DNA from: G963677445 sp963677445
GTDB lineage: Bacteria; Bacteroidota; Ignavibacteria; Ignavibacteriales; Melioribacteraceae
Assembly: GCA_963677445.2 (NCBI GenBank)
Contig: CAXXGF010000071.1
Coordinates: 1 to 64,000, forward strand
Direction of reading: 5' to 3'
Length of the DNA stretch: 64,000 nucleotides
Shown here: positions 7,866 through 16,735 of the stretch, piece by piece
Numbering within the stretch: the stretch's first letter is position 1
Layout of the letters: the number at the start of each line of letters is the position of its first letter
Notes under the pieces: generated by a model
Seen by the model: only the letters and a program-made list of their open reading frames with translations
The model's database searches: none
Told to the model about the DNA's origin: nothing
Position numbers and translations under genes: made by a program

Positions 7866-9089
7866 ATGGCTCAAAGAGTAATTTCATTTTTAGGTGCAGG
7901 TGCAGCAATTGACATCGGAGGTCCAACGAGTTGGGAACTAACAAAATTAGTTAAAAAGAAAAAGCAAAGTTACTTGACAAATCCGCCTCCATCAATTAAA
8001 AGTAAAAGATTTATTAAGGAAGTTGCTGCAAAACTGGACAATAATAGTAATGACAGCAAAACAAATTTTGAAGAAATATTTCATACTCTGGAAACGTTGT
8101 CATCATATGCATCTGGGCTCAATATTGGAACAGTTAGAAAATTTCGTCCTCCAATTGTTAGTTTTACTACACCTATTAATAAAAAATGGTTTTACGATGT
8201 TTTACTATTAACCGCAAAGGATGATCTCCTAAGTGTCGTAGGTGATCGTATTTATAATTATTGTAAAAAATTCGATCCAGTAAATAAACATAAATGGTAT
8301 GCAGATTTTTGGGATAAAGCTTTATCAACAAATAAATTTGATATCGCAACGTTAAATTATGATTATTGTTTTGATTCATTAATTAATCGTTCAAATGCTG
8401 ACGATGGATTTTATTCTTTATCAAATGGACTGAATAGATTTGATTTAACGAAGTTTTTTACCAATGATTCAAATAAAATATTAAATCTTCACGGTAATAT
8501 AAAGTATGGTTATAATCACATTGATGATCCTAACAAGTATATTCTTGATGAAGGATATGACGATTTATATAAATACAATGAATACTTACCCGCAAAACAA
8601 ACTTGGAGAGTTCGTTCATCTAGTCGGACTCAATCTCAAGACTCAACCGTTATTGGTCCAATAATTACCGGATTAAGGAAAACAGACAAACTATTACCTT
8701 TACCTTACTCTGCATACTATAACTATTTTTATAAATCTATCATAGATAATCCTAGTTTGCTAATTATAGGTTACTCTTTCAGCGATTTACATTTTAATAA
8801 TATTTTAGAAAGATTTGTCAGTATTCACGGTGATAAAAGTAAGATAGTCTTAATAGTGTATATGAGTGATCCAGATGAATGGCATATAGACCCATCCGTA
8901 ATGGGCTGGATGTCTAATGAAATGTATAATTTCATTGCTAAAGCAACTCGTGATCCAAGACCTTTTAAATCTTTGGTATATAAAAATCCATTTATAACAC
9001 CAACGGGAAATGTTAGAATATATTTTGAAGGAACAAAAAGTACTTTAGAAAATTATGGTGATGATATAATAAATTTTTTGACAAATTAA
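7866..9089 (+). CDS. Cassette 5: SIR2-like domain protein, probable anti-phage NADase
   Basis: A 407-residue protein with the SIR2 Rossmann pattern. It has a glycine-rich NAD loop at residues 8-20 (FLGAGAAIDIGGPTS), TLNYD near residue 161 (the usual TxNYD position), LHGN with the catalytic-type H209, and IGYSFSDLHF at about 301-310. Stand-alone SIR2-like proteins of this size in bacteria are mostly anti-phage effectors that degrade NAD on infection (Thoeris, Dsr and related families). The order GAG, NYD, HG, GYS supports catalytic competence. No signal peptide or membrane helix is seen. It fills its cassette, with ATG 16 bases after the core. The defence role is inferred from the family; the actual trigger is unknown. 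Confidence 0.8.
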   Translation: MAQRVISFLGAGAAIDIGGPTSWELTKLVKKKKQSYLTNPPPSIKSKRFIKEVAAKLDNNSNDSKTNFEEIFHTLETLSSYASGLNIGTVRKFRPPIVSFTTPINKKWFYDVLLLTAKDDLLSVVGDRIYNYCKKFDPVNKHKWYADFWDKALSTNKFDIATLNYDYCFDSLINRSNADDGFYSLSNGLNRFDLTKFFTNDSNKILNLHGNIKYGYNHIDDPNKYILDEGYDDLYKYNEYLPAKQTWRVRSSSRTQSQDSTVIGPIITGLRKTDKLLPLPYSAYYNYFYKSIIDNPSLLIIGYSFSDLHFNNILERFVSIHGDKSKIVLIVYMSDPDEWHIDPSVMGWMSNEMYNFIAKATRDPRPFKSLVYKNPFITPTGNVRIYFEGTKSTLENYGDDIINFLTN

Positions 9090-9175
9090 ATTGCCTTACC
9101 TGCTTTTCCACTCGACCGCGTTTTTCATTGCTGTATTGTTTAAATTTTAGGTTGGGTGCAAAAAGTAAACATTGC

Positions 9176-9278
9176 TTGTAACATTGTTCTAATAAATAGT
9201 TTAGTTAAAAATTATTGGCGCTGTTTTTCAGTTCGTCATTGTTGTTTTAGGCGCCGCTTATTTGCAACGCCGTTAGCT
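9176..9278 (+). other. attC recombination site of cassette 5 (last of the array)
   Basis: The left arm TGTAACATTGTTCTAATAAA pairs with GCTTATTTGCAACGCCGTTA on the right: TAAC/GTTA, GTT/AAC, AATAA/TTATT. An inner GGCGC/GCGCC pair closes the loop. Length is about 103 bp. The left R'' box (TGTAAC) departs from the complement of the cassette's 5' core (GTTATGC), so this site is less perfect than the other three. No further cassette follows. Confidence 0.65.
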
Positions 9279-9586
9279 ATCCTAACCCTTCCATAAACAG
9301 ATTAAAAATAGTCGCGAGGGCGCCTGATTCAGGGCAGGTTTTACTAATCTATTCTCGGGCAAAAAGAATTCCATCCATTAATATTTGTATAGATGATTTA
9401 GGCGATTATAGTGTGTTTTTGACCAGTAATCGGGCTTAATACTCCTTCCGGCATGAATTATAGTACCAGTTTTTCAAGTATAAAACATCCCTGGATTTAT
9501 CCGGGGAACAGATTAAGTTTGTCGCGGTTTAATTAATTCCGGGCCCGAAATATTAAGTCAAAAACTAAAATTAACACGGGGTGTAA
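9279..9586. other. Array boundary to creD, no gene seen
   Basis: About 310 bases between the last attC and creD. No ORF, attC or clear promoter is recognisable. Base composition returns to that of the chromosome around here, so the array-chromosome junction is probably at or just after 9278. Confidence 0.5.
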
Positions 9587-10918
9587 ATGGCGCAATACAA
9601 TTTTAAAAATCAACTTGGTTTGAGAATATTTTTAATTGTTATCTTAACCATGTTTTTTATGATTCCGCAGGTTATGATAGTCAACCTGACAGAAGAGAGG
9701 AGCTTTCGTAAATATGAAGCGCAGGCTGAAGTAAGTTATAAATGGGGTGAACAGCAGAAACTCGCGGGCCCGATTCTTCATGTTCCTTATTATACAGGAA
9801 ATTCTCAAAAAGGAAAAACTCAATTCTGGGCTCATTTCCTTCCGGAAAAACTAAATATCAGTGGGAAGGTAACATCGGAACAAAGATACCGGGGAATTTA
9901 TGAAGTTGTGGTCTATAATGGTAAAATTAATTTTGAGGGGGATTTTAATTTTCCCGATTTTCAGGCACTGGGTATTGATGAAGGATCAGTCGATTATAAA
10001 AATATTATCCTGTCATTTGGCATATCCGATTTAAGGGGGATCAAAGACCAGATAAAAGTTAGATGGAACGATTCCACTTACCTGGCAAACCCGGGAATTG
10101 ACTGCCAACAGGTTTTAACTTCAGGAGTAAGCGTCAAACCGGTTGTTGATAAAAATTCGGAAACTTTCAGATTTTCACTGGCAGTTGATATTAACGGGAG
10201 CAAATCTTTGTTTTTCCTGCCGCTCGGGAAAGAAACTAATGTAAATATTACATCCGACTGGCCAAGTCCCAGTTTCACCGGATCTTTTCTTCCCGATAAC
10301 AGGGATATCTCCGACGCGGGTTTTAACGCCGCGTGGAAAATTTTCAACCTCAACGGAAATTATCCGCAGCAGTGGCGAGGAAACCGTTACGAGATCGATG
10401 GTTCGGAATTTGGCTTTGATATGATTTTAGTTGCAAATAATTATCTTAAAACAGAGCGGACGGCGAAATATGCTTTCCTTATCATCGCGCTGACATTCAC
10501 CTCATTTTTTATGATTGAGCTTTTGAGTAAAAAAAGCATTCACCCTGTCCAGTATCTGCTTGTCGGATTTGCGCTGATGGTATTTTACACCCTGCTTTTG
10601 TCAATATCTGAACACCTGAATTTTGGTTATGCTTACCTGACCGCTTCTGTGGCAATTGTGGGAATGATAACTCTCTACATCCGGAAAACACTTACAGATA
10701 TCAAAATAACCTCGATGGTTTCCGGAATACTTATTTCTTTGTATTCTTACCTTTATGTTATTCTTCAGCTCGAAGAATTTTCCCTGCTCATAGGCAGCCT
10801 GGGGCTCTTTGTTCTTCTCGCCCTGATCATGTATCTGACAAGAAATATTGATTGGTACACCGCGTTCAAAAAACCTGAGACAGACGAAGAGACAAATAAT
10901 CGGAATCAGAAAAAGTAG
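9587..10918 (+). CDS. creD: CreD-like inner membrane protein
   Basis: A 443-residue protein with an N-terminal membrane helix (IFLIVILTMFFMIPQVMIV), a large extracytoplasmic domain beginning TEERSFRKYEAQAEVSYKWG, and a C-terminal cluster of about five or six membrane helices from residue ~290. This is the typical CreD layout (cell-envelope integrity, associated in other bacteria with the CreBC regulon, beta-lactam and colicin tolerance). Family length is usually about 450. The start is ATG after a GGGGTG site. In this lineage creD often follows a small winged-helix regulator gene; none is present here, and the cassette array ends about 310 bp upstream. It appears to be monocistronic. Confidence 0.9.
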   Translation: MAQYNFKNQLGLRIFLIVILTMFFMIPQVMIVNLTEERSFRKYEAQAEVSYKWGEQQKLAGPILHVPYYTGNSQKGKTQFWAHFLPEKLNISGKVTSEQRYRGIYEVVVYNGKINFEGDFNFPDFQALGIDEGSVDYKNIILSFGISDLRGIKDQIKVRWNDSTYLANPGIDCQQVLTSGVSVKPVVDKNSETFRFSLAVDINGSKSLFFLPLGKETNVNITSDWPSPSFTGSFLPDNRDISDAGFNAAWKIFNLNGNYPQQWRGNRYEIDGSEFGFDMILVANNYLKTERTAKYAFLIIALTFTSFFMIELLSKKSIHPVQYLLVGFALMVFYTLLLSISEHLNFGYAYLTASVAIVGMITLYIRKTLTDIKITSMVSGILISLYSYLYVILQLEEFSLLIGSLGLFVLLALIMYLTRNIDWYTAFKKPETDEETNNRNQKK

Positions 10919-10971
10919 TTTGTCCCTGGTTTTTCATTGCTGCGGGAAATATAATCTCATCCGTAAAGGAG

Positions 10972-11008
10972 TCAGGAATTCTGAGTTTTCACAGCATAAG
11001 ATTCCTGA
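10972..11008. repeat. Inverted repeat downstream of creD
   Basis: TCAGGAAT and ATTCCTGA are perfect 8-base arms separated by 21 bases, lying between the convergent creD and the oxidase genes. There is no T run on either side, so it is not a typical intrinsic terminator. It may still be an mRNA-stabilising hairpin. Confidence 0.35.
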
Positions 11009-11048
11009 TTCCCTTATCAGGCCTGAGTAAATTAGGTAAAAACTCCCC

Positions 11049-12098
11049 TCACTCCCCCTCAATCTCTTTTAGCTTCTCAATCCTTTCCATGTGTTGTTCG
11101 GTTTTTTGTTTCATTAGTTCTTTATGTGGGGAGACTACATTTTCCCTGTAGGTATGGCGGCCCCAGCCCATAAAGAGCACAGTTACGGTAAGGAGCAGAA
11201 TAACTTTGCCAAGGTGTTTTCCGGGATTATCACTTTTTATTTCCATATAGATAAAGTACATAGCGATGACGGCAAATGAAATGCCGGCAATAATAAAATA
11301 CGCGAGGGGCCAGTCGACTCCGTGCCAGGGCAGGGTGAAAAATAGGAGGGGACCGAAAAGAAGCTGCGAAATAGTGACGTAAAAAGTAAGCTGATAACCT
11401 TTTTTCCTGATCTCATTTTTTTGAAAATCGGCGAGGTTTTCATCCAGGCTGTAGCTTTTTCTGCCGAAATACCATACTGTAAAAATACCGGTTACCGCGA
11501 GAGTTCCGGCGATAAAATGGAGATAACGGGGAATAACATTCCACAAAAGCAGGGTCGAAAAGAATCCCTGAACCTCACCCCATTTTTCGGGAAATAACAT
11601 CAGGTTGACATTTGATAAAAATACCAGCGGGATGAATAAAAATATGGCAATCGCCCCTCCGAGTATGGCTATATGTGTGGTTTTCCTGTTCTCATATTTT
11701 TCCCAGTTATATTTGTGATAATACAATATAAGAAAAGCGATCGCCACCAGCGGTATTACAGAAATGAACGCGCTGCCTGTAAGGGTGTTGGCAGAATAAA
11801 AATGCAAAGTATAGAGTGTATTAATTCCAAGAAGCGGCGCGACCCCGAGCACAACAGCGAGAGATTTATTTACCGTAACGGTGGTCGCGATTTCTTTCGC
11901 GAGTTTGTCATATCTCGATTCCTTCAGACCCATTATCTGGAGTATCATTACGAGAATTGAGCCGCCGAGCATAAGATTAACGAAGAGTATATGAGCGAGA
12001 AATGATATTACAAGCACAGGAATCAGGAACCATTCAGGCATCGGAAGCGGAAGAGGGATATCTTTTGGTATCGGCCGGTTTTGAAAAAGAAAGATCAT
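11049..12098 (-). CDS. Cytochrome bd-like oxidase, second (CydA-like) membrane subunit
   Basis: A 349-residue integral membrane protein with about eight helices and a short charged C-terminus. The first helix carries FLAHILFVNLMLGG with a histidine at a position resembling the haem-ligand region of CydA-type subunits. The four-helix N-terminal half resembles the large subunit more than CydB. It lies 1 base after the 481-residue subunit and is transcribed with it. Together they would form a two-subunit bd-family oxygen reductase, similar to families described with two CydA-type subunits or bd-like enzymes lacking the quinol loop. It could instead be an uncharacterised membrane redox partner. 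Which haems bind cannot be decided from sequence alone. Confidence 0.6.
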   Translation of the reverse strand: MIFLFQNRPIPKDIPLPLPMPEWFLIPVLVISFLAHILFVNLMLGGSILVMILQIMGLKESRYDKLAKEIATTVTVNKSLAVVLGVAPLLGINTLYTLHFYSANTLTGSAFISVIPLVAIAFLILYYHKYNWEKYENRKTTHIAILGGAIAIFLFIPLVFLSNVNLMLFPEKWGEVQGFFSTLLLWNVIPRYLHFIAGTLAVTGIFTVWYFGRKSYSLDENLADFQKNEIRKKGYQLTFYVTISQLLFGPLLFFTLPWHGVDWPLAYFIIAGISFAVIAMYFIYMEIKSDNPGKHLGKVILLLTVTVLFMGWGRHTYRENVVSPHKELMKQKTEQHMERIEKLKEIEGE

Positions 12099-12099
12099 T

Positions 12100-13545
12100 T
12101 TATTTCTCCGCTAATTTTACTGAACTGTTAGTTTGTTTTTGAGAAAGGGAAACACCTTCAGATTGCGCGCCGGGAAGGTAGTTCATACTTTGCCGCTCAC
12201 TTTTTATGAAGGAAACGAGAGCTTCAGCCTCGGCCGCTGTCCCGGGGAAAGGGGGCATAAAATAGCGGGCTTTGTGCATGACAGGGATGTAGTTAACCAT
12301 TCGAAGCGAATCGAGCGGTTCCCCGTTGGGCGAATACATATCGGTAAATCTTGTTACAACCGAATTCACACCGGAAACTGTATGACATCTGCTGCAGGTT
12401 ATCATAAACACTTCTTTGCCCGCGGCGATTTTATTCAGATCGTTTATTTCAGCATTTTTAGCGTAAAGGGAATGTTTTAATATACCCTCCTTCTGAAAAA
12501 GATCATAATCCTCAACTCTCAGTTGATTGGAATACATATATTCCTCGAGCACAAAGGGTTTGCGTATAAATTCTCTCACTCTCTCAAATGATCCCATAGT
12601 AAGCATGGTAACAATAAATGTAGCGAGCATCAGGTATTTCGAAGAATATTTTGGTTTAAGAGATGTCCATATTGTAACAGTCATTGAAACGACTATGAGC
12701 GCTACAAGGAAATAAAATATGGAATCATACCAGTTCTGATAAGCCTGTGTAGCCATCGCCACCGGAATATTGTCGAGCATCATACCAGGTATTTTGTAAT
12801 AATAATATAATCCCGCGGCAAAAACATGGGGCGTCCAGAGGAACATCCATAATCCCAGGTTACGGAGTACTTTGGTCCGGAATTCGGTATGTTTTTTCAG
12901 GTGATAAAGAACCAGGAATGTCGCGATAGCTCCGGCCATAACAAATGCCATCGGGGTGCGGTACGCGAGCTGCACAGGATATATCGGATTGAGGAATCCG
13001 TCAAAGAGAGTTTTGCTTTCAACCCAGGAGCCTGAGTCCATCATGAAACCGAGTATTCCCACAATTATCGCCATTGTCAGCCAGGAGAATATACTTAGGG
13101 CAAGTCCGGCTCTTACATGATTTCTTTTGGCTTTCAGGCTTCCGCGCGACTTTTTCCATCCGAGGAAATAGATCATAATAAATATTACCTCGAGCATAAA
13201 TATTATCCACTCGGTGAACCAGGCCATAAAAAATATTCTGATCAGGCTGCCGATGGAGGCGGGACTTACAAGGGCGGCTGAAAACCAGATGCCCACACCG
13301 GTTAAAGCTCCCAGCGAAGTGGTTATCACAAAGGCGAAAAACATAAGTTTGCGGGCCAGCTCATCCCAGTTGGCCGATTCGGCAATGCCCTTCTGCTGAA
13401 GTTTGTATCCCCGGTATTCCATCAGGGTTACAATAGGGATAAATCCCACAGCGAGCGCATGATTAATTATTACGTGAGTAACCGCGATAATCGCTATCAG
13501 CAGGCGGTCCCCCATAAAGTCGAGATGAAAGATAGGAAAGTCCAA
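12100..13545 (-). CDS. Cytochrome bd-like oxidase subunit I with fused C-terminal cytochrome c domain
   Basis: A 481-residue protein. Residues ~15-345 hold about eight to nine membrane helices with CydA-like features: histidines at the start (VTHVIINHALAVGF), and FFMAWFTEWIIFMLEVIF matching the conserved acidic helix of CydA. The canonical long quinol-binding loop is not evident. Residues ~375-455 form a class I cytochrome c: CSRCH at 384-388 binds haem c, and FMPPFPG supplies a probable axial methionine. Such fusions belong to bd-family members thought to take electrons from cytochrome c rather than quinol. The haem domain should face the periplasm. It is first in a two-gene operon with the 349-residue subunit (1 bp gap). 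The electron donor and proton-pumping status are unknown. Confidence 0.72.
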   Translation of the reverse strand: MDFPIFHLDFMGDRLLIAIIAVTHVIINHALAVGFIPIVTLMEYRGYKLQQKGIAESANWDELARKLMFFAFVITTSLGALTGVGIWFSAALVSPASIGSLIRIFFMAWFTEWIIFMLEVIFIMIYFLGWKKSRGSLKAKRNHVRAGLALSIFSWLTMAIIVGILGFMMDSGSWVESKTLFDGFLNPIYPVQLAYRTPMAFVMAGAIATFLVLYHLKKHTEFRTKVLRNLGLWMFLWTPHVFAAGLYYYYKIPGMMLDNIPVAMATQAYQNWYDSIFYFLVALIVVSMTVTIWTSLKPKYSSKYLMLATFIVTMLTMGSFERVREFIRKPFVLEEYMYSNQLRVEDYDLFQKEGILKHSLYAKNAEINDLNKIAAGKEVFMITCSRCHTVSGVNSVVTRFTDMYSPNGEPLDSLRMVNYIPVMHKARYFMPPFPGTAAEAEALVSFIKSERQSMNYLPGAQSEGVSLSQKQTNSSVKLAEK

Positions 13546-13904
13546 TTATACTCCCGGTTTCAATTTTTAATTCTAAAGGTCAAAATTAGAAATGTCAGAC
13601 TTTTATTGCAAGAAGTAAAGTGATAATAATATCCCGTTTTTGAATAAGAAAAAGCCAAAACCGGAATTGGATCCTTCAGCTCTAAAAGCATCTCCGGCAG
13701 TTTAAAATCAGGGATTGAAGCGCTAAAGTCCGTCCGGTTTGATCAATATTTGGTATAATTTTCTTCGTGGATTCGTTTTTCATTCGCGCATTTGTGGCTA
13801 AATAACCCCCTGGATATTGCTTCAACATTTTTGCGCCAACCGAATAATCATCAACTCCCTTTAAATTATTAATTGAACCGCCGTGAATTCATCCATTATC
13901 CCCC

Positions 13905-13938
13905 AAAAAAAGCCCCTCCGAAAGAATTCAAAGGGGCT
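13905..13938 (-). terminator. Intrinsic terminator of the subtilase gene
   Basis: Read on the minus strand, AGCCCCTTTG and GGAGGGGCT form a GC-rich stem (13911-13938) followed by TTTTTTT. It lies 26 bases beyond the stop of the minus-strand protease gene. The remaining bases of the 13546-13963 gap show no gene. Confidence 0.85.
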
Positions 13939-13963
13939 CAAATGGAAAACTATATTTTCAATA

Positions 13964-15829
13964 TTACATCTTCTTCAAAAGCTCGATTGATTTTTTGGGG
14001 TTGATAAGTTTTACTTCCCTGTCTCCTGCTTTTTTGATATCGCAGCCTTTGATTATCAGCTCTTTAAGCTGGGCAGTTGTAAGATCGGGATTGAGGGTGA
14101 GCAGTTTGCCCGCGAGGTTGAGCACCTGTGGCGAGGCCTGCGAAGTTCCGCTCATTTTCATCCTGTGGCCGCCCGGCACATAACTTTCCACTTCAAAACC
14201 GTTAGCGTATACATCAACTTTACCGAAACTTGTAAAGCTGGTTTCATCACCGGCCTGATCAACGGCGCCAACGGAAAGTATGTTGGGATAATCATATGAG
14301 CTCGGATAAAATTCTTCAAATTTCACATCATTATCTGAGTTGCCCGCTGATGTGATAAAAAGAATATCACCAGCGTTTTTGATTGATTCGCGGAATTTTT
14401 TATCGCCGATCTCATAAATTTCGCGGGCAAGTTTTTTCCTATCTTCGGGAGTTTCACCAACATTATGCGCTTCGAGGGCCGCTTCAACCGAGGCAAGACT
14501 TCCGCCCCAGCTCATGTTTACGGCGCGCACTCCGTTTTTCTTAAAATAATCAACCGTTTCAACCAGCGCTTTGGCATCTTTTTTCGCCTGTTCGATGGTC
14601 GGTTTTTCAGGGATCATGTGGTAGTCGAATGTAATTCTCGCGGCAAGAAGCTTAACAAAAGGATTTCCTTTTACCGAAATGCCCGCAACATGTGTTCCAT
14701 GCGCGTAATTGCCGTAAAGCTGAAGCTCTTCCAAAAATGGTTTTACTTCGGCGGGGGAAAGTGTCGACATCATTTTTTTCAGTTCGGTGGCTTCTTCACT
14801 TTCTATCGCGGAGGTAATATCTTCCAGACCTTTCATCTGGCGCTGAAGGTCCTTTTCATCTTTTTTCATTTCGGGAAGAGGATAAAGCACGGAAGTTTCT
14901 TTGTCTCCATGCAGTGAATATGCAATGCCGTGAACATCATCAATATAGCCGTTGCCGTCGTCATCTTTATTATTGCCCGGCGTTTCTTTTTTATTATTCC
15001 ATAAAACAGGCTTGAAGTATTCAATATCGGTATCCAGACCGGAATCCCAAACCGCGATCACAACCGGTTTCGCTTCTTCTTTTCCTGTGAATGTAACTTC
15101 ACGTTCTTCCCAGATATCTTCTTTTTCCACATTATTCGCTTCGATATATTCCGACAGAGCTTTGTGGACGGCATCTTTCGCGGGGATATAAAAAGTGATG
15201 AGGTAGCGCATATTAATCAGCGAATTCGCGATATCTTTACTTACAACTCCATCTGTTTTGTCAATTACCGGCTGCAAACCTGACTGCGCCTGACCGATAA
15301 CAAAGTTCTCGCTAAGAATTTCAGCCATGCCTTTATACTGTTTTACGTTGGCTTCAACAGTTTCATAAGGAATGGAAGCGAGTTTCTTTTTAATTTCATT
15401 ATAGATTACTTTGTTCTCATCCTGCACATCGCTGCTTTTTGCTTTTACTATTGCCGATCCTGTAAAACCGGCCATCAGTTTTTGAGCCTCTTTTTCTTCA
15501 AGATTTTTCCTTTTGTCAAGAAACTTGAGGTAATCATCATATCTGCCCTCGAGCATCGCTATCAGTCCGAGGTCGGAATAATATGCTTTCAGCGTGGTTT
15601 TATCTTCAATTTCGTATTTCGCGAGATCACTTTCGAGATCTTTTTTTATCTTTGCCGCGAGAGCCATAACCGCATCCTGATCTTTGATGAAGTCGGCTGC
15701 TTTTTTTTCAATTTTGTAGGTGTGGCGGGGAAGGTCATCCAGCTTTTCAATTTTAATTTTATCCTGGGCCAGAATTGATCCTGCCATGAATAACAGAAAG
15801 GCAATCATTAAAGAGAGACTTTTTCTCAT
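13964..15829 (-). CDS. Secreted S8 (subtilisin-like) serine protease
   Basis: A 621-residue protein with a Sec signal peptide (MRKSLSLMIAFLLFMAGSILAQ, residues 1-21/22). The start chosen is ATG 15829 because GGAG sits 7-8 bases upstream; an in-frame start 72 bases earlier would bury the signal peptide. A helical propeptide-like region (~25-250) precedes the S8 domain. Catalytic residues are D262 (VWDSGLD), H377 (HGTHVAG) and S563 (SGTSQASPQ), with oxyanion N497 (SAGNSD). Between D262 and H377 there is an insertion of over 100 residues with a Ca-binding-like NKDDDGNGYIDD. The C-terminus ends shortly after the domain, without a sorting domain. It is a monocistronic exported protease of unknown substrate. 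Confidence 0.92.
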   Translation of the reverse strand: MRKSLSLMIAFLLFMAGSILAQDKIKIEKLDDLPRHTYKIEKKAADFIKDQDAVMALAAKIKKDLESDLAKYEIEDKTTLKAYYSDLGLIAMLEGRYDDYLKFLDKRKNLEEKEAQKLMAGFTGSAIVKAKSSDVQDENKVIYNEIKKKLASIPYETVEANVKQYKGMAEILSENFVIGQAQSGLQPVIDKTDGVVSKDIANSLINMRYLITFYIPAKDAVHKALSEYIEANNVEKEDIWEEREVTFTGKEEAKPVVIAVWDSGLDTDIEYFKPVLWNNKKETPGNNKDDDGNGYIDDVHGIAYSLHGDKETSVLYPLPEMKKDEKDLQRQMKGLEDITSAIESEEATELKKMMSTLSPAEVKPFLEELQLYGNYAHGTHVAGISVKGNPFVKLLAARITFDYHMIPEKPTIEQAKKDAKALVETVDYFKKNGVRAVNMSWGGSLASVEAALEAHNVGETPEDRKKLAREIYEIGDKKFRESIKNAGDILFITSAGNSDNDVKFEEFYPSSYDYPNILSVGAVDQAGDETSFTSFGKVDVYANGFEVESYVPGGHRMKMSGTSQASPQVLNLAGKLLTLNPDLTTAQLKELIIKGCDIKKAGDREVKLINPKKSIELLKKM

Positions 15830-16032
15830 TATATTAACTCCATTTTTTTTGAAATATTCTACAAATATATTTTGGATGGTATAAAATATAAAATTCCTCA
15901 ATGATATAACATTGAAGGGCCGAATTTTTCTCCATCGCGGGAATAATTGGTTTCTTATTTATCGGGTAAGCATGATTTTTTTCATTGTTCCTTTGCCTTG
16001 TTTTGATTATTTGTGATAACAATTATTCCATT

Positions 16033-16062
16033 TGTAGAGACAAGGCATGCCTTGTCTCTACA
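16033..16062. repeat. Perfect 30 bp palindrome, copy 1
   Basis: TGTAGAGACAAGGCA followed by its exact reverse complement. The same core recurs at 16492-16519. GTAGAGAC...GTCTCTAC palindromes of this type are common dispersed intergenic elements in several bacterial phyla. Confidence 0.85.
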
Positions 16063-16254
16063 GGTTTTCTTCCCGGCATTTTCCCGGTGAAGAAATAAAA
16101 GAATAATAGCGATACCTAATCCGGCGCCGATTTTTAATCATGGTTCGGAAATTTGTGGAATGAAATTAATTGCGCTGAGGAATAGTATGATACCTGTCCT
16201 TCTATGGAAACTGATCAGCGAAAGAGCCGTAAAACCAAATTACCCGGTGTGCTA

Positions 16255-16427
16255 AATATGGTGTACCTACGGCACACATGATTATTATTTATCAATCCTT
16301 TTTACCAATATTTTGCCCCTAACGGGGCAATCATATTCCAGGAGTATTTATGTCTCGTTAGGGAAAGTATGTTGGTAGAAAAACAAATAGAGGTTCGATA
16401 TAGTGTGCCGTCAGGTACACCATATTT
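16255..16427. repeat. Terminal-inverted-repeat element (MITE-like)
   Basis: AATATGGTGTACCTACGG (16255-) and its near-complement ending GGTACACCATATT (to 16427) bound a non-coding ~170 bp interior that contains a small CCCCTAACGGGG hairpin. One extra base distinguishes the arms. The layout is that of a miniature non-autonomous element. No target duplication was identified. Confidence 0.5.
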
Positions 16428-16491
16428 GCGGGCAGGGATATTTCAAGAGCCGGGAAATTCACCTTCGCGTGATACAGTTTTTTCCAGTTTC

Positions 16492-16519
16492 GTAGAGACA
16501 AGGCATGCCTTGTCTCTAC
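16492..16519. repeat. Perfect 28 bp palindrome, copy 2
   Basis: GTAGAGACAAGGCA followed by its exact reverse complement, the second copy of the palindrome at 16033-16062. The sequence after it also matches that after copy 1. Confidence 0.85.
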
Positions 16520-16735
16520 AGATTTTCTTCCCGGCATTTTCTCCGTATAAAAATAAAAAACGACACCAATACCGAACACGACGCCGATTTTACTCAAGAT
16601 ATTCCTGAAATCTTTTAATCATGTTTTGGTAACGGTTGAGATGCTTTTCGCGATTTCATGGCCTGTGGGGGATAGATGGTGTAACATTAATTACCCCTTT
16701 GCCGTCTTTAATGGTAGAAAATGAATTAACCGGAA

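Larger units (their letters stand above)
2299..9278 (+). mobile_element. Integron gene-cassette array without integrase (CALIN-type)
   Basis: The array contains four hairpin-forming recombination sites (3993-4094, 5935-6068, 7684-7849, 9176-9278), each at the 3' end of an ORF, with all ORFs on the + strand. In an integrated cassette the bases after the 5' G of the core belong to that cassette, so its attC R'' box should complement its own 5' core. This holds for three cassettes: GTTAGCT (2299) with AGCTAAC (3993), GTTATGC (5544) with GCATAAC (5935), and GTTATAGC (6062) with GCTATAAC (7684). The DNA is much richer in A+T than the flanks. There is no integrase gene, so this is either a CALIN or the distal part of an integron whose intI lies elsewhere. 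The second cassette (toxin-antitoxin) lacks a recognisable attC and runs into leader copy 2. Confidence 0.85.
15830..16735. other. Non-coding region with nested palindromes and a duplication
   Basis: About 900 bases without a credible gene. It contains two copies of a GTAGAGACAAGG palindrome, each followed by related sequence (TTTTCTTCCCGGCATTTT and GGCGCCGAT/GACGCCGAT), so a ~120 bp block is duplicated. Between them are opposed arms GGTGTACCTACGGCACAC and GTGTGCCGTCAGGTACACC. Short ORFs here are repeat-encoded. Confidence 0.6.

Noticed and set aside
14465..14917. 150-residue plus-strand ORF inside the subtilase gene
   Set aside because: It is antisense to the protease coding sequence and has no family features.
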